Shown piece after piece: positions 28,606 through 41,600 of a DNA stretch of 64,000 nt (position 1 is the first letter of the stretch; each line of letters opens with the position of its first letter). Under the pieces are notes generated by a model. The model was not told where the DNA came from. It did no database searches and saw only the letters and a program-made list of their open reading frames with translations. The translations under genes were made by a program, and so were the position numbers. The stretch lies in the NCBI RefSeq assembly GCF_024713975.1, contig NC_091114.1, positions 7,288,001 through 7,352,000 of the forward strand, written 5' to 3'. The DNA comes from Paralichthys olivaceus. Taxonomy: Eukaryota > Chordata > Actinopteri > Pleuronectiformes > Paralichthyidae.

Positions 28606-30599
28606 CAATGTGACAAAACATGCAACACTGAGTCATTTGTCTTTAACATCTTTATTCATCTTTTTTCATTATTTTTATTTGTATTGAAATTCATACTCTG
28701 TGTCTTCTGGACCTCTTTTTCTTTTTTTTCCTTAAACGGCTTCTGTCATCTAACTCGAACAAAAATCACCAAAAATGATTTCCATGTTGTACAATCCACC
28801 TGGCGGACATTCCTATTGGCTTCACCAGGGTGCCATTCGACATCTGTGGTCCAGCACTGTGAGGAAGTTCCCCTTTTTAACCGCGTATTCGGCGTCTCTG
28901 CTGCGCGGCTTCAACACGACACTCGAGCGCTCGATTGTCTGCGAGCTGCAGGGATGGACAGACTGAAGCGCTTTCACCTTTCAGAGGCTGAACGCCAGTG
29001 CCCGAGTGTCTGCTGAACCCCAGGAGACATTTACGTCGCTGTTTATACCACAAAGTAACAGCGGTATAAAAACGACTGATGTTAAGATCACAAGATTTCT
29101 CCTTGTGACCACACTGCCTCCAAATTTCCAAGCCAAGCTTGCAGAGAAGACGAAGAATTGAGTCAATAATTAATGATTTCTGTTAATGGCTTTCCTGAAA
29201 ATCATAATCTCTTACTATTTCAGTGGTTAAATAGACGAACTTCCTCAAAAAACAGTCAACCTGCAAAGAGAAGATGAGCAAAGAGGCCATGCCGTCAGCC
29301 ACGTGTCCCATACTGCTTTATTCTGATTGGCTTGTGAGCAATACTGCCTCTTAACGTTTCCTCCAACAAATAGGACTGAATGGACACCGCAGGCTACTGT
29401 ACCCAGTAGAGACACAAAACACCTCGTCCTCAAAAAACATGACGGGGGAAAAAAAAAAAAAAAAAAAAGAAGAAAAGAGGAGAGGTTGTTTGAAAACCTG
29501 ATTTTGGAGATGCACACTTGATCTGACGCTGGACAAACCAAGTTGTTCTTTCAGAAAGAGGCAGTGGCTGTGTTCCAGACCAAACACTCCCCTGTAACAA
29601 GGTTGTTCAATACATGTCGTGAATCCAAACGGAACCAAAGACTGAAACGACGAACATAGAAACGACTTAACTGAATTTTATTTAAGGTTCAAAAAGCCCT
29701 GACCATCCCTCTATATTGACATTTTCCTTGCTAAGCTCGACTTGATGCATAAATGGGAAACTCACACCTCTGTTCTTATAAACTGGACAAAAGAGAAACA
29801 TGGACTTCCACATAAATTGGGAAAAATAATAATTCATCCATGAGTACACGTGTCCACGTCTTTTCTGGTCACACAAAGTGCACAGGGAGGGTGGGAGGGT
29901 CTGTATTTGGTTTGGAACGGAGCCGCTGCGGATACAAATAACGACGCGCATCTCTTGATGCACAAGGGCTGTGATGTCACAGGGAACTTATGACATCATT
30001 GGAGCAAATGTTTTGGTGGGTTTGCTTGACCGTGATGACTCTGCAGAGCAGCAGCAGATGCCCATCAAGTCCCCTGAAGTGTGAGTCGTTCTCTGAGCTC
30101 ACTGTGATGGAAACCCTCGACGAACGAGAGTGTGAATGAATTTTATTTTAGATGTTCTGGTTTCGTTTTACGTTTTACCCCGGCATCACTCCTTGGTAGC
30201 TGCCTCGGTTCAAAAGGGGACTTAGATGAGCTCGGCGGACTCTGCGAAACATCGGCGGCGTTGTCTGAAATGCAATGAGCTGGAACCCGCAGTGGGGCTG
30301 TTCTGTTATTACACCCCTCCCCCACCCCTGTTCCCAATGTCCCTCAGTTTACAAGAAACAAACAGGAAATAAAAAGATTAAAGAAACATAAAGAAAAGAG
30401 AAAAAAAAAGAAATCCCCCCACCCCCCAACTGGGCCTGCCAGCACACCACTGACTTCAAGTGTGTGCATGTGTGTGTATGTGTGAGAATCAGTGTGTCCG
30501 CGATCGTGGCCTCCAGAGTCTCTGAGAACATTTGAGGACTGGTGTGTGTGGGTGTGTGTGTATGTGTGTGTGGAGGCTCCATGGGGGTGAGGGGGACTC

Positions 30600-33500
30600 C
30601 TAGTATTTCTTCCCCGGAACAAACTCCTTCGCTTCAGGATTCAAGATGCTCTTCCTCTGCAGGACAATAAAGAAAAGGCGAGTAAGAAAACACTCCTTAA
30701 CTGTCAATGATTAATACCAAAGTGACGTAAGAAAAATTCAATGTGAAACTAAACACATCTGTGTCTCACCGCCACTTCCTCCAGGTTGCTGTGGTGATCG
30801 CTGACGGACAGGCTGTTGAGCTGCTGCTGCAGCTGCCCCATCCCCTGGTTGTTGAGGTCACGCGACGGGATGAACCAATCCTGGTCCTCCTCCTCAAGCA
30901 TTTCCTGGAAGCAGCGCTCCAAGAATTCTTGCTCCAACAGCTCCTCCTCCACCTGGGGAGACAAGAAACACAAGTGAGTGGCAAAATCAAGGGGCAGAGA
31001 AGAGCATTGGGATGGATGGACAGAAAAACATGGAGAGGTTGGTTTGCAAGAGTGAATTTGCATCAAAAGTAGGTGGGAGCTTTCGTAAAAACTAAGACGT
31101 GTGGCGGCATGAAAGTGGATGACTCATCGATCTGAGTGAGAGTAAAAGACATGACGTGGAGAAAGAGGGAGCTGAAAAGGGGATCAGCAATTGGAGGAGG
31201 ATGGATTTCCAAAGTCAGACACACCTCCACCCATACAACACTCATCATGTGACTCAAGGGATTAAGGTTGGGTCCAAATAACGTCCAATACACAAGGATG
31301 AAAAACATCTGCATCACATGACAACAAGGGGAGGGGATAAGCAAGAGTGAGGGAGTGTCTGTGTGTTATCAGACATTGTCTGCGCTGAGAATCATGGGAG
31401 AGAGTGGCTGGGAGGATAATAATGGAGGGTAAGGGGAAGCAGAAATCAAGATAAAATGGCAGATTTTTAAGTCAGTGAAGGAAAGAGCGGAAGAGGTTTT
31501 AAGAAGAACCAAGACAGGCATGTAAGGGCAACATGGCAGGAGGAGGAAGATCTTTCAACAGGAGAAACCCCCGACTGGTCTTCAAATGACATTCAATCAC
31601 AAAACACAAGAGAAGAGACACCGTGAATCACAATTATCCTTCTCCGCCTCTGTGTCAACGTGCTACAGAATGACGCATCAGACTGACGGAGGTGAAACGC
31701 TTCAGTGGACATTACTGTTTTTAAGAATGGAGTGCGCCTCGGGAACCCGACCAGTCCAAGCTGAAAGGAAAACCAACTGGAGGGGCCGGAAAGGGCCTCC
31801 GCCAACTCCAATCAGATTTCCAGCAGGTTGGAAATCGGATCGGATTTCGCAACCCGTTAACGAGCCTTCTAATCATGTTTAAGATCAATAGCAGAGAGAC
31901 TGCCAATTGAGCACCAATCAGGGGCTTTCATTGGCGACTTACAAATGGGTCTTCTTACAACAAGTGTCCCATAACAACATGTAGAATGAGCACACACACC
32001 TGTCTGTTATACTCCTCCTCATTCTCCATCCACATGTACTCGGCGAACGGGTTGGCGTCGCTCCCCTCTCCTGCATGCCCATTGGCCACCGGCTCCTTTC
32101 CCTCCTTGCCCGGAGCACCGCCTCCCGGTGTCTTGGCCACCTCTGGACCGCTCATCTCAGCCGGCTCTGGAAATGTACATTTAAATAAATTAAAAACTGG
32201 ACATGAGAAAAACTCAAAATTCATGTTAACGTACAAAGCCATGGTAAAAGAAATTCTGGTTAAACACTTTATTTTCTTCTTTCCTTGGAAGACATAACAT
32301 TGGCTCATCTACTTCTACTCTCATTCACTTCAATTGATATTTTCTCATCTGAAGTTTCAGCCCTGGATCCAAACGTAACAAATCAGCAGCGCCTCAGTTA
32401 CATTTTAGCCACAGCTTTAAACTGCAAAAACAATAAAACCTCCAAATAACACTTTTCCATATCTCATGGGCTGAAAACTGAATACGACACCAATATCTGG
32501 GACTGGTCCTGCTCAAATGCGTCTCCAGAAATAACATATACCTAATATATATATAAATAGTTTTTAGACACACACTGAGAGGTGCAGATAGACACCATGA
32601 AGACCTGCAGCAACACTCACTCGCTGTGACATCACTTACACACAAACATCACCAGAACGTCCCAGTTTTCTGTCAAGTTTCAGTTCGTGAAGGAAGAAAA
32701 GTCCAATGAAATTGAAATCCAAGCAAGAGGTGGATTAGCAGAACATTACAAAAAATAGTAGGAATACTGTTACGTAAAAAAAACAATTTAAAAAAAACAA
32801 TTGAGACAATAAATGAGGTTACACACCCACAGAAGCTTGAATACAAGAAAGTACTTTTTTCTCCATGTTAAAACACATATTTAACTGAATGCTTTTGTGA
32901 TGTTGCATCAGCCTTTTAGTCAATCACTCTGCTCAACAGCTGGGCCGGTCACAGATGCATCACAAATATTGCAACAAATAGAAAAACAAAACTTCTCATC
33001 AACAATAAAATGTATTGCAATAATTTCTGGGACAAAATATTTCCCAATAAATTGTGTTATTGTGAAAGGTCTACAGAAATATTTTCAACACACCAAGTTA
33101 GAGGCATCCTTGTTCAGTTTACAGCTTTAGTCCTGGGAATTTGTTTCATATACTAGCAGATTTAGTATTGTACAATGAAATATCCTTGACTGAATAGATA
33201 TTGAATCGGAAATCAAAACCTTTGGGATTTGAATTGATTTGGGAATCTGTGGTGATACCGAGCCTTAAAAACAAACAACATAAAAGGGAACTGTCAAGCA
33301 AGGGTATAATAGGAGTGTTATTGCAGTGCCAAAGGGCGTAGTGAAACATTTTGGGTGTATCTAAATTATGTGCTGGTGCACCTTAATGAAAAAGTTAGGC
33401 GCATCAGTGCAACCAATGTAAAACGTTAGTCTGGAGCCCTGCTGTTGGTTATAGAGTTACTTTGAGATCGCTAATGTTTCTCTGCACATTGCATCTTCTG

Positions 33501-36500
33501 CTGAAATGACTTAATCATCAAATTTGCAGCCTCCTTTACATGCAACTTACTTCCATTTTATTGATTCTTATCTCATGTTTTCACTGGGTGGATAAACAAA
33601 GCCTGTCTCAAGGTAAGAATAACAATAAACTTAAAAATCTCTGCTTGTGCTCATCTTTGTACAAATACAACAAATGAGTGAGAATCTCTAAATCCACTGA
33701 GGATCCATCTTAAGGGGGAGAAAAGAAAACTCTCCGCAAATACAAAAATCAAAGTTGTCTTTGTGCAAATATTGTAGTTCTTTCTTCTCATGACCTTTCC
33801 GTGTGGATTTATGATCTGCTGCTAAATATTGGACACAATCTCCTAGCTGAACATCCACACCTGCTCTGAAAACACTGCACATCCTGAATGTTTTACTTGG
33901 CCTTTCCTCCTCTAGCTGGCCGTCTTCCACACCACAAGGAATTCCAATAACAAAGCAACACGATACAACCAGTTTATCTGACGTGGACTCTCCAGCGCAG
34001 CAACAATGTTGCATATCCAGACCTGCAGCTTCACTTGCACAAGTCTGAGAGTCAACAACATTAAGTGAAAGTCCACCGATCACAGAAACAGGGTGATGTC
34101 ACAGTAGGAAAATCCTACTCATGCACAATGAAATGCCTGTAACACAAACACAATCTTATTCATGAAATTCCATGTGGGTAAATGATATCTGACTGTTGAG
34201 CTAAAGTGTGGGTCGGACCTCCCTGAGGGGTGACCAGACAGAGAAGGGGTCGCAAATACAATTTAAAAACAATTAAAACATTTTAGTCATAATTATAAGT
34301 TACATTTAACATAAAATATGCAAATAAAATATTAGCATTTTGATTTTCTTGATCTCCACATGACCCATAAGGTGATAATGACAAATTAGTGACAGCATCA
34401 GTTGCATTAAGGCCAATTTGCAGCAATAGAATAAACACTGCAACATGCATGATGTTTAGATGTTTAAATCTACAACCTTTGGGATAATTGGGGAGTCCCA
34501 CGACTCTGGTACAGTTTTGGGATCAGGGGCTGAAAAGTTTGAAAATCCAAAAGCTAAAGATGAACTGATCAAGAAATACTTGGACTATTTGAACTCTGCA
34601 ATAGAAACGGTCAGACAAGGCCTACATATGCATAATATTGTGCTAAATAAACACAACAAATGCTCATCTAAAAGATTTATAAATATAGAAACACGAACCA
34701 AATATCTGCCAACCTTCAGTAAGTCACTTGAGCTACGTAGATTTTTTGAGATATGCCTATTTTCTCTGTTCTGCTGCAGCCACTGCAGGTTAACTGCAAT
34801 TAACTTAACGTAATAATAACATGAGTATATGATGTGATGAAATGAGACATATGCTTCAGCTTTCTGCTGCAAATAGTTCTTATTTTATATTAATTATGAG
34901 CACTCACTGCCCACAGGAGGTCAGCTCTCAGAGGGTTAACTGTGCTTATATACAGAACTCAATACTTTCATAATGAAGTATCATACATTAAATTGTGTGA
35001 AAGGGGCAATAAAACAGATTGTCCATCAGTGATTCTGTGGCACAGACACAGAACTACCTCTACGATGAGATATGACCACTATGACATAATCCTTAGACTG
35101 CCAGCCAGCTCCAACAGACTTGTCATGACTCAACTGCAGCCTCGCCGTGGACACAGAGGGGGGAGGGAAAGAGAGGGAAAAAAAGGATCTAAAAGGGGCC
35201 GTGAACACAGCTCCAGGGTCAGCCTCGTGCACACACGCATGCACACATTTGTGTGTTTGACTTGCAAGGAATGATTTAGATTCCCCTAACCCAGTGTATC
35301 TTCACACATGCCGTTACCCGATGTCCAAAGTCAGAACATTGTGTTACTTTGACGCATGTTCCTGCAGCTTCCATCTTGGTCGCTGTGATCCAACACATGA
35401 AGGCAGAGTGTGACCTGAGGGAGAGTGTCATCCACTGGTCACATCTCAAACAAACATGGATAATCTAAGTAGGTTAGCAGACTAGGAAGGTGTGTCTTTA
35501 TGTGTTGGCAATGATAACGCAGCCTAATTATTCAGCGCAGTGATTTTTAAAGAAGACATCAGAATCTTAAAAAAGGCTAACAGAGAGAGAGAATGTCTGA
35601 GCAAGGTGCAAGTCCAAAGTGCTTAAGGCATTTGTGGGAGTGTGTGCTAGTTCCATTAAGTTTTAACAACACAAACTTTGCCGGGAAAAAATGAGAAGCA
35701 ATTATGATGAGGATCTGCTGCTCCTCTTGTTTCTTTCTCTCATTTCAAATAGAACAAAGCTGTGAACAGCAAATATCACAATCATGAGCATTCCTGAGTT
35801 GAATAAAGACCAAAAGAAAAAATTAAGTTTGAGAATTATCAGGTGAACTCTAGCGCTAAAATCAATTTCCAACCGCTGCCAATAGTTAGTGGCGCTAACA
35901 TTTCTCTGCTCAGACGACACAGTGGCACATTTTAAACTGTTATAAATAAAAGTAGAGACAGTGAGCACTGTGCCATTATGAACCGCACAAAGCACTTAAC
36001 ATGTACACGTTGCATAACAGCGTGTTGGTCACCATGTAATATTTAGTTAGCAGGGCCTAGTATGGCCCATCAAACAAGCAGAGTGCCATATGATCGTATC
36101 TGATGAGAATTATGGGTAAACAGTGGGAAAGTACATAGCTGTTCTGTAGCAGTGCAACACAGAACATGTTAAAATACTGATAAACTCACAAAACCTGTTT
36201 TTTTTTTTTAACTGAGCTGTTGCAATATGTAAATATTTCTTATGTTGTGATCTGAAACACCGACACAATGAAATTGAGCTGTTGGGAACCTTGATCTTTA
36301 GTTTTCACCGGTTCCCGACAAATCATGGAGAAAATGTTTAACTCAAAAAATATTTAGACAAGTGATTGAAAGTTTGTGCCAGTTGTGATTTATGCCCTGG
36401 TATATTAGTACATTGAATATCTTTAGGGTTAGAGCTGGTGATTGGACAACATTTTACACTAATTTCTCAAAGAGCAAATTATGAGCAAACGATGAAAAAA

Positions 36501-37852
36501 ATAATGAAATATTGTGTAGATATTTCTTCAAATCACCTCATTCAGTCCAGCTGTAAACTGTTTTAGGCAGTTGAAGTCAAAGCGACCCAAAAAAACATGC
36601 TTGAGAACTTATAGTATGTAAAAGAGCCTAATGGTCAAAAATATTAAACTGCACATGTGAAAATGTTGTTTACGTCTGCAGACGACTTTGAATGATCTTT
36701 AGAGAGAGCCTGGGATACTTTGTTTCGCAGAGAGATGTAGAACTCAATCATTTCTGAGTATATTATAAACTCATCAATGACATGACGGTTTCTTTAATGG
36801 AACCATTTATCCTGCTTTACTCAATCAGTACATTTTAGATCTAGTTTTTGGTTGGACAAACCTGATTTCACTATGGGCTTTTGGAAATAGAAAGCACAGT
36901 TCACACAATTATCAATTAACAAAGACAACAAAAGATATACTGCTTCATCGGAACTAAAACCATTAGTTTATATAGTTATATTCACCGTTTCTGTTTCACA
37001 CCAGTGTTCATAAAGCAGCTGAAACAACAAAAACAGCTACCGTGCTTAAGGGATGCATACGAATTTCACAATATCCAACTCCACACGTGTGAGTCACAGT
37101 GTAGACAAACCCCGGGAGACGTCGTGTACCTAAGGGGGAATAAAAGCTGGAAAATCTCAAACAGGTCAAATCTACGACGGATCCCAGAGAACCACAGAGC
37201 GGTGTGTGCAGCTCCATCCCTGTGAACACAAGATGCTGGGAACAAACCGCCTCATAACACATTATGTAACGCAACAGTTAGTGTCCTGTGTGTAATGGGA
37301 GCGTCGTCGTGGCTCACCCCGGCTAACATCTCTGCGCAGCTAACGGGGCTAATCCAGGTGTCCGGGGCCTACCTGGGAAGTTGGTGTAGTGGATTGGACG
37401 GTTTTAGCCGAGGTGATGCTAGGTGGCTAGCACATAGGTAGCTGTCAGCGCACGGGCCTAAGGTGAATGCTAATCCAGCAACAACAAAGGGTAGACGGCT
37501 CGGTGCGCGAAAACAGTTCTTTACAATAAAGTGACAACGAGGGGAAGCGTGGAAACGACTCCAAAACACCCGCGGCGTGTAAACATGGAGGTACGGCGGG
37601 GTATTGCGACACAGAAACCGCGCACCGAGGTCAAACTCCGCTCCCGTTCGGATGCTAGAGGCCAAACAAAGTCGGCGGCTCCGCTACGAGCTAGCGCGCT
37701 GCTAAAGCTAAAAGCTAATGCTAAAGCATGGCAGCATCACGGAGGCAGGTCAACAACACAAGCCTCCGCTGCGGGGATTACAAGAGCCCGTCGGGCAACA
37801 CGACACAAAGCCGCGTGGGGTCGAGCTCCCCGCGCCCCGCGTTACCTGGCAT
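30600..37852 (-). CDS. paip2b: Poly(A)-binding protein-interacting protein 2B
   Basis: Four coding exons in transcript order: 37846-37852 (seven coding bases, ATGCCAG), 32000-32166, 30770-30952, 30600-30656; 137 residues (human 123). The protein starts [18 protein letters not shown] and then has the conserved block [36 protein letters not shown] and [16 protein letters not shown], which is the acidic PAM1 region binding PABP RRMs. It ends [16 protein letters not shown], the PAM2 motif that binds the MLLE domain of PABPC1. PAIP2 proteins displace PABP from poly(A) and from eIF4G, repressing translation. The start at 37852 is preferred because it splices in frame; an in-frame Met lies six codons later in exon 2 (32153-32155). 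Paip2a is the alternative, but the sequence and the nagk neighbour favour 2b. Confidence 0.93.
32167..37845 (-). other. paip2b intron 1 (5.7 kb)
   Basis: From donor CCAG|gtaac at 37845 to acceptor ccag|AGCC at 32167. AT-rich with few repeats. A 118-codon open stretch at 34460-34813 on the plus strand has no recognisable domain. I see nothing else I can support. Confidence 0.7.
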
Positions 37853-38050
37853 CGTGATCCCGGTGTTCGCCTCGAAGTGTGACGTTATTCGAAGTTGTCG
37901 CAACTACACCGCGAAGAGTGCGTTCGTCGTTTCTCTCCGTGCGGCCGCTGCTCCGTGCTGCTGCTGCGACGTAGCTCCACTCAGCTAAATCCCGTTAGCC
38001 ACCTCTGCTAACGTTACAGGGGGGTCACGTGGGCTGCTGCTGCGTCCAGG
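37300..38050 (-). promoter_or_regulatory. CpG-rich promoter and 5' UTR of paip2b
   Basis: GC- and CpG-rich sequence surrounds exon 1 (ATG at 37850-37852), in contrast to AT-rich flanks on both sides. There is no TATA box. The region is also dense in GCTAA/TTAGC pentamers. It fits a broad, unmethylated housekeeping promoter; the transcription start is probably in 37860-38000. Confidence 0.55.
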
Positions 38051-38533
38051 GGCTTCAAGGAGCGTGGGAATTTGCTTTTCACGTTCAGTGTGAGCGAGCG
38101 TGAAAAATAAGAATGATCACGATTTATTCTTTAAACAGCCATTTACTTATTGTTCATGTATAAGAGAACAAAAAAGAAGAAATCATAAAAACAGGATCAT
38201 GTCGATGCGATGGAAAAGTAAGATGTGGAATGTCAAAATGGTTTTCTTAGTAGAAAAAAGGGATTTAAAAAAATATAATACTTAAAATAGCTTTTATCAC
38301 ATATTTTAACTGTGAGGATGTTGCTTTTTCCACAAGTTTAGCAAATATATTAACAATTTCTTTGTTATCTTTTATAAGAACTCATGCATTTGAAGTTCTT
38401 TCTTTCGTTTAAGAACTTTAGCAGGAACTGAAATTCTGTTTGTCGGCGAACGCTGGTGTAAAGATGTATGTAGACATGTACATAACATATAAGTGCACAA
38501 CATTTTAATAATGCATCAATAAGTTGTAAAGTG

Positions 38534-38578
38534 TCATATAAGTACTCGTCATATAAGTACTCATCATACAAGTACGCA
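38534..38578. repeat. Three tandem copies of a 15-bp unit
   Basis: Units TCATATAAGTACTCG, TCATATAAGTACTCA and TCATACAAGTACGCA follow one another without gaps. Confidence 0.85.
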
Positions 38579-39989
38579 GTCAATACCTCAAATGGCAGAT
38601 AGGATATTTGATGATTGTAGTGCCAATCGACACTATCTTATTGTTACCACATAATTGTGTTATTGTTATTCTACGTTCAAAATGAATGGTTTAAGACTAA
38701 AAGATAGATGCTTTGATTTCAGAATTTCGTCTGGTGTGATCCATAACACTAGAATACATTTATCTTCTTACCATGGCATATCCTGATCTATACTGATACT
38801 GACAAATATACTTATTTATATTGTGATAGTAACTATATCCACCAGCCTTAGTTCAGATATTTTGAAATCATCCGACATATTCGGAAGATGCTGATGTCTA
38901 TTTGAAGGATGACCGGCTTTGACACTGATTAATATGAATGTGTAGTTGTGCAGGTCGACAGTGCACGTGATAAGCAACTGAAAAACAAACCAAAAATGCA
39001 AAAAGCTCATAGTGCATGATAAGATGATGGATCCTCAGACTGAACAAAATCCAGCTCCGATGCACTTTGAGCACCAAAACACTATAAATCACTGACCCTC
39101 TCTCCTCTGGTGTCCATACAGATGAAAAAAAGGCCAGGAGTTTTCTGTGTTAAGAAAAAAAAGTCAAATGTGTTTTTTTCTTCCCCTATCCCGTTTAATC
39201 AACACAAAATATCACAACAGAAATAGACACCATTGTGTGTCACCACCAGGAATAGATATTGTGTTCCTTTCCTCTCCGGTTTGAAGTTCCACTGGTTAAT
39301 GTCATTACTTAAGCTAACTGAGTGACTGACAACAGCTGACGACACGGTTGCCTAGCAGCAAGTGAGGCATGATCTTTTGGTGCTTTTGCCTGCAACAACT
39401 TCTTCCAAAATCAGAGAAAAATATATTGTCCTATTCTCGAACCAACAAAGAATGTCCAACACTTTTGATTTGCAGCCTTACATTGAAAAAAAGACGAATG
39501 TGAATACCAGTCAGGAGTCTATTCATAATGAGATACGGTCAAGAACTTATGTGACTGATCATTCAGTCGTGACATTAGAGTAAAAACATGGAGGACCTGC
39601 AACAACTGTTTCTGCTACTGTTAAATACCAAAGACATTAAAGAGGCGGCACATTTTTTAAACTTTAACAATTTAACCTGCTCACTGCGCACAAATCAAAT
39701 CATGAATAGTTCCAAATAATTCAATTCTAACATCTAATCCAATAGAGATGACCCTCAGTCCTGATTCTACATTTAATTCTTCATTTGGAATAAAAATACT
39801 GGATGGTTTTATCCTTTCACACTATCAACAGTGCACCAATCTGTGAGGGAGTTAAGCATCACTTCTGGTTGAACTGCAACTCAAAAACATGCAGTGCCTG
39901 AAAAGGCCGAGGGGTCACGAGCAGACATGTGATCCCTAAAGGGCGACATAAATCAAACAGGTCGGGAAACAATGATCCAGGCTAATCAA

Positions 39990-40952
39990 ATAATTAACCA
40001 ATCGCTTCCGCGCTACACGTCACAGTAACGCTGAGTTTGAAAGATCAGGGCTCACGGTTGGTACGTGAACGCAGCACGAGAGCAACCCCCCCCCAACACC
40101 CCACCACCCCCCGTGTTCGCTCTCCTCCAAGAACACAAATGCCTGCGTGGCTTCGGAAACACGAGTATTTCTGTCAATCGATTACAAACGATCCGATCGC
40201 TTCTCGTCAGCTTCGATGTGGAGGACTGAGGAGTTGTAGTGATAAAACAACGGGTTGCTAAATGACCCGGTGTGTCCGTAACCCTCACAGATGTGTTTCT
40301 GATCTGAGGGAAGAGCTGTGTTCACGAGCTCGACAGTGTATGGAAGTTCATAGAAGTATTTGCAGAGTACTTTATATACTTTAAAACCCAGTGTTAAAGC
40401 TGTGCTGGTGTTAGCCAACGTGAAATGTACACATGTAACCACAAACAGACCGTTTATCGGCGTGTGTCTTCACATTGTTGACGGTTGGTTTCTCTGGTTG
40501 TTGAATCCCTGCTCTTTCTCTCTGTTTCTCTCTCTTTTCTTAATGATTAATCAAGATCAACAACAGACAACAACAGACTCACCACACAACTTCAAGTAGT
40601 GAGGGTGGGGGGGGGGGATCCGCAAACAAGCTGTCTGTACTGGGGTGAAAACTGCTCTTTTCCGGTCCCGGATGTCTTCAAGAAAAAAGCGCAGAGAATA
40701 TAATTTTCTTATTTTCTCCTCTGGGGGAAACAAAAACGTGTCTCGGTTGTTATTTCTCTCCTGTTATTGGCCGAACAGCGGATGAATCCAGTGTTTTGCT
40801 TCTTGAACGTTGAGACTGAAAAACATAACCGTCGTGGTCGCGTTTGTCCAGTTGTAGCGTTCACTCATTGGCTGGAGCCGCCATCGGTCAACGCCTCCTC
40901 GCGATGCTATTGGCCCGGACGACCGCATGTCCCGCCCCAACTACCCATTCAT
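39990..40952. promoter_or_regulatory. Second CpG-rich promoter-like patch
   Basis: CpG-rich and flanked by AT-rich DNA. It has CCAAT near 39998 and three inverted CCAAT boxes (ATTGG near 40766, 40868 and 40910), a C-rich tract at 40086-40112, and a strong donor-like site CATTCAT|gtaagta at 40952/40953. It could start a distal untranslated exon of hspa12b, an alternative paip2b transcript or a non-coding RNA. No coding exon is attached to it. Confidence 0.3.
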
Positions 40953-41067
40953 GTAAGTAAACAAAATGTAACCCATGTCTCTCTGCAGCCTCTTTGTGGA
41001 GATCCATGTGAACAGTTATTATTTGACTATGACTCACCTGTGTTGCAGCAGTTCTAGTTTTATGTTG

Positions 41068-41600
41068 TTTTTTTTTTATCAATAAAGTTTTTTATTTATT
41101 CATACACATATAAACATACAATCAAACTCAAAAACAAACACTGATACCAGCATCAACAGACAGTATATCCAGCATACCACCATATATACAAAGGCTTCCT
41201 GCAAGTCGATATTGTCTTTTTTGAAACAACCAAAATATGCATTCCCCACCATGTCTACAAATCTGTCCATAGTTTTCAGGGCTGAGGAAACCCCAAACCA
41301 TTAAGTTCCATTATTCTCAGGTGCCATGCAAGTCTGAAAATGCCACCAGAATAATTCAGTTATTAAAGAAGATTTGTAAACTATCAGAAATATAATATCC
41401 TATTTGCTATTAAACACGCAACATTATTAAGAAAATGCATATGATTGGTTTTACTGCAGAAAATTGACTATCTATTCTGTTCCAATATGTTTTTGAGGCG
41501 ACATCGCATGACAGAGCGCAAAAACATTTTCATATGCATCCCCAATTTTAGAAGGAGGTCATCATTTCCCATCTCCAGCAATCCTATCCCACTTCAGACT
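41068..41600 (-). mobile_element. Possible retroposon 3' end in minus orientation
   Basis: On the minus strand a T/G-rich stretch ends in AATAAATAAAAAACTTTATT, GAT and then about ten A (41069-41079). AATAAA followed closely by an A-tail suggests a retroposed LINE or transcript. The 5' limit is a guess and no coding remnant was recognised. Confidence 0.35.

Larger units (their letters stand above)
26566..30599. other. Convergent intergenic region, nagk to paip2b
   Basis: Holds the nagk 3' UTR and probably a long paip2b 3' UTR; minus-strand AATAAA candidates are near 30134, 29678 and 28651. A repeat copy lies at 28405-28605, an A-run at 29449-29468, and TG/CA tracts at 30460-30575. Open frames near 28.7-29.0 kb have no splice partners or recognisable motifs. 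Confidence 0.55.

Noticed and set aside
28684-29016. 110-codon plus-strand frame between nagk and paip2b
   Set aside because: Antisense to the probable paip2b 3' UTR, no homology recognised, and no mcee or mphosph10 motifs.
34460-34813. 117-codon open frame in paip2b intron 1
   Set aside because: AT-rich with no recognisable domain, no promoter and no exon structure, so likely chance.
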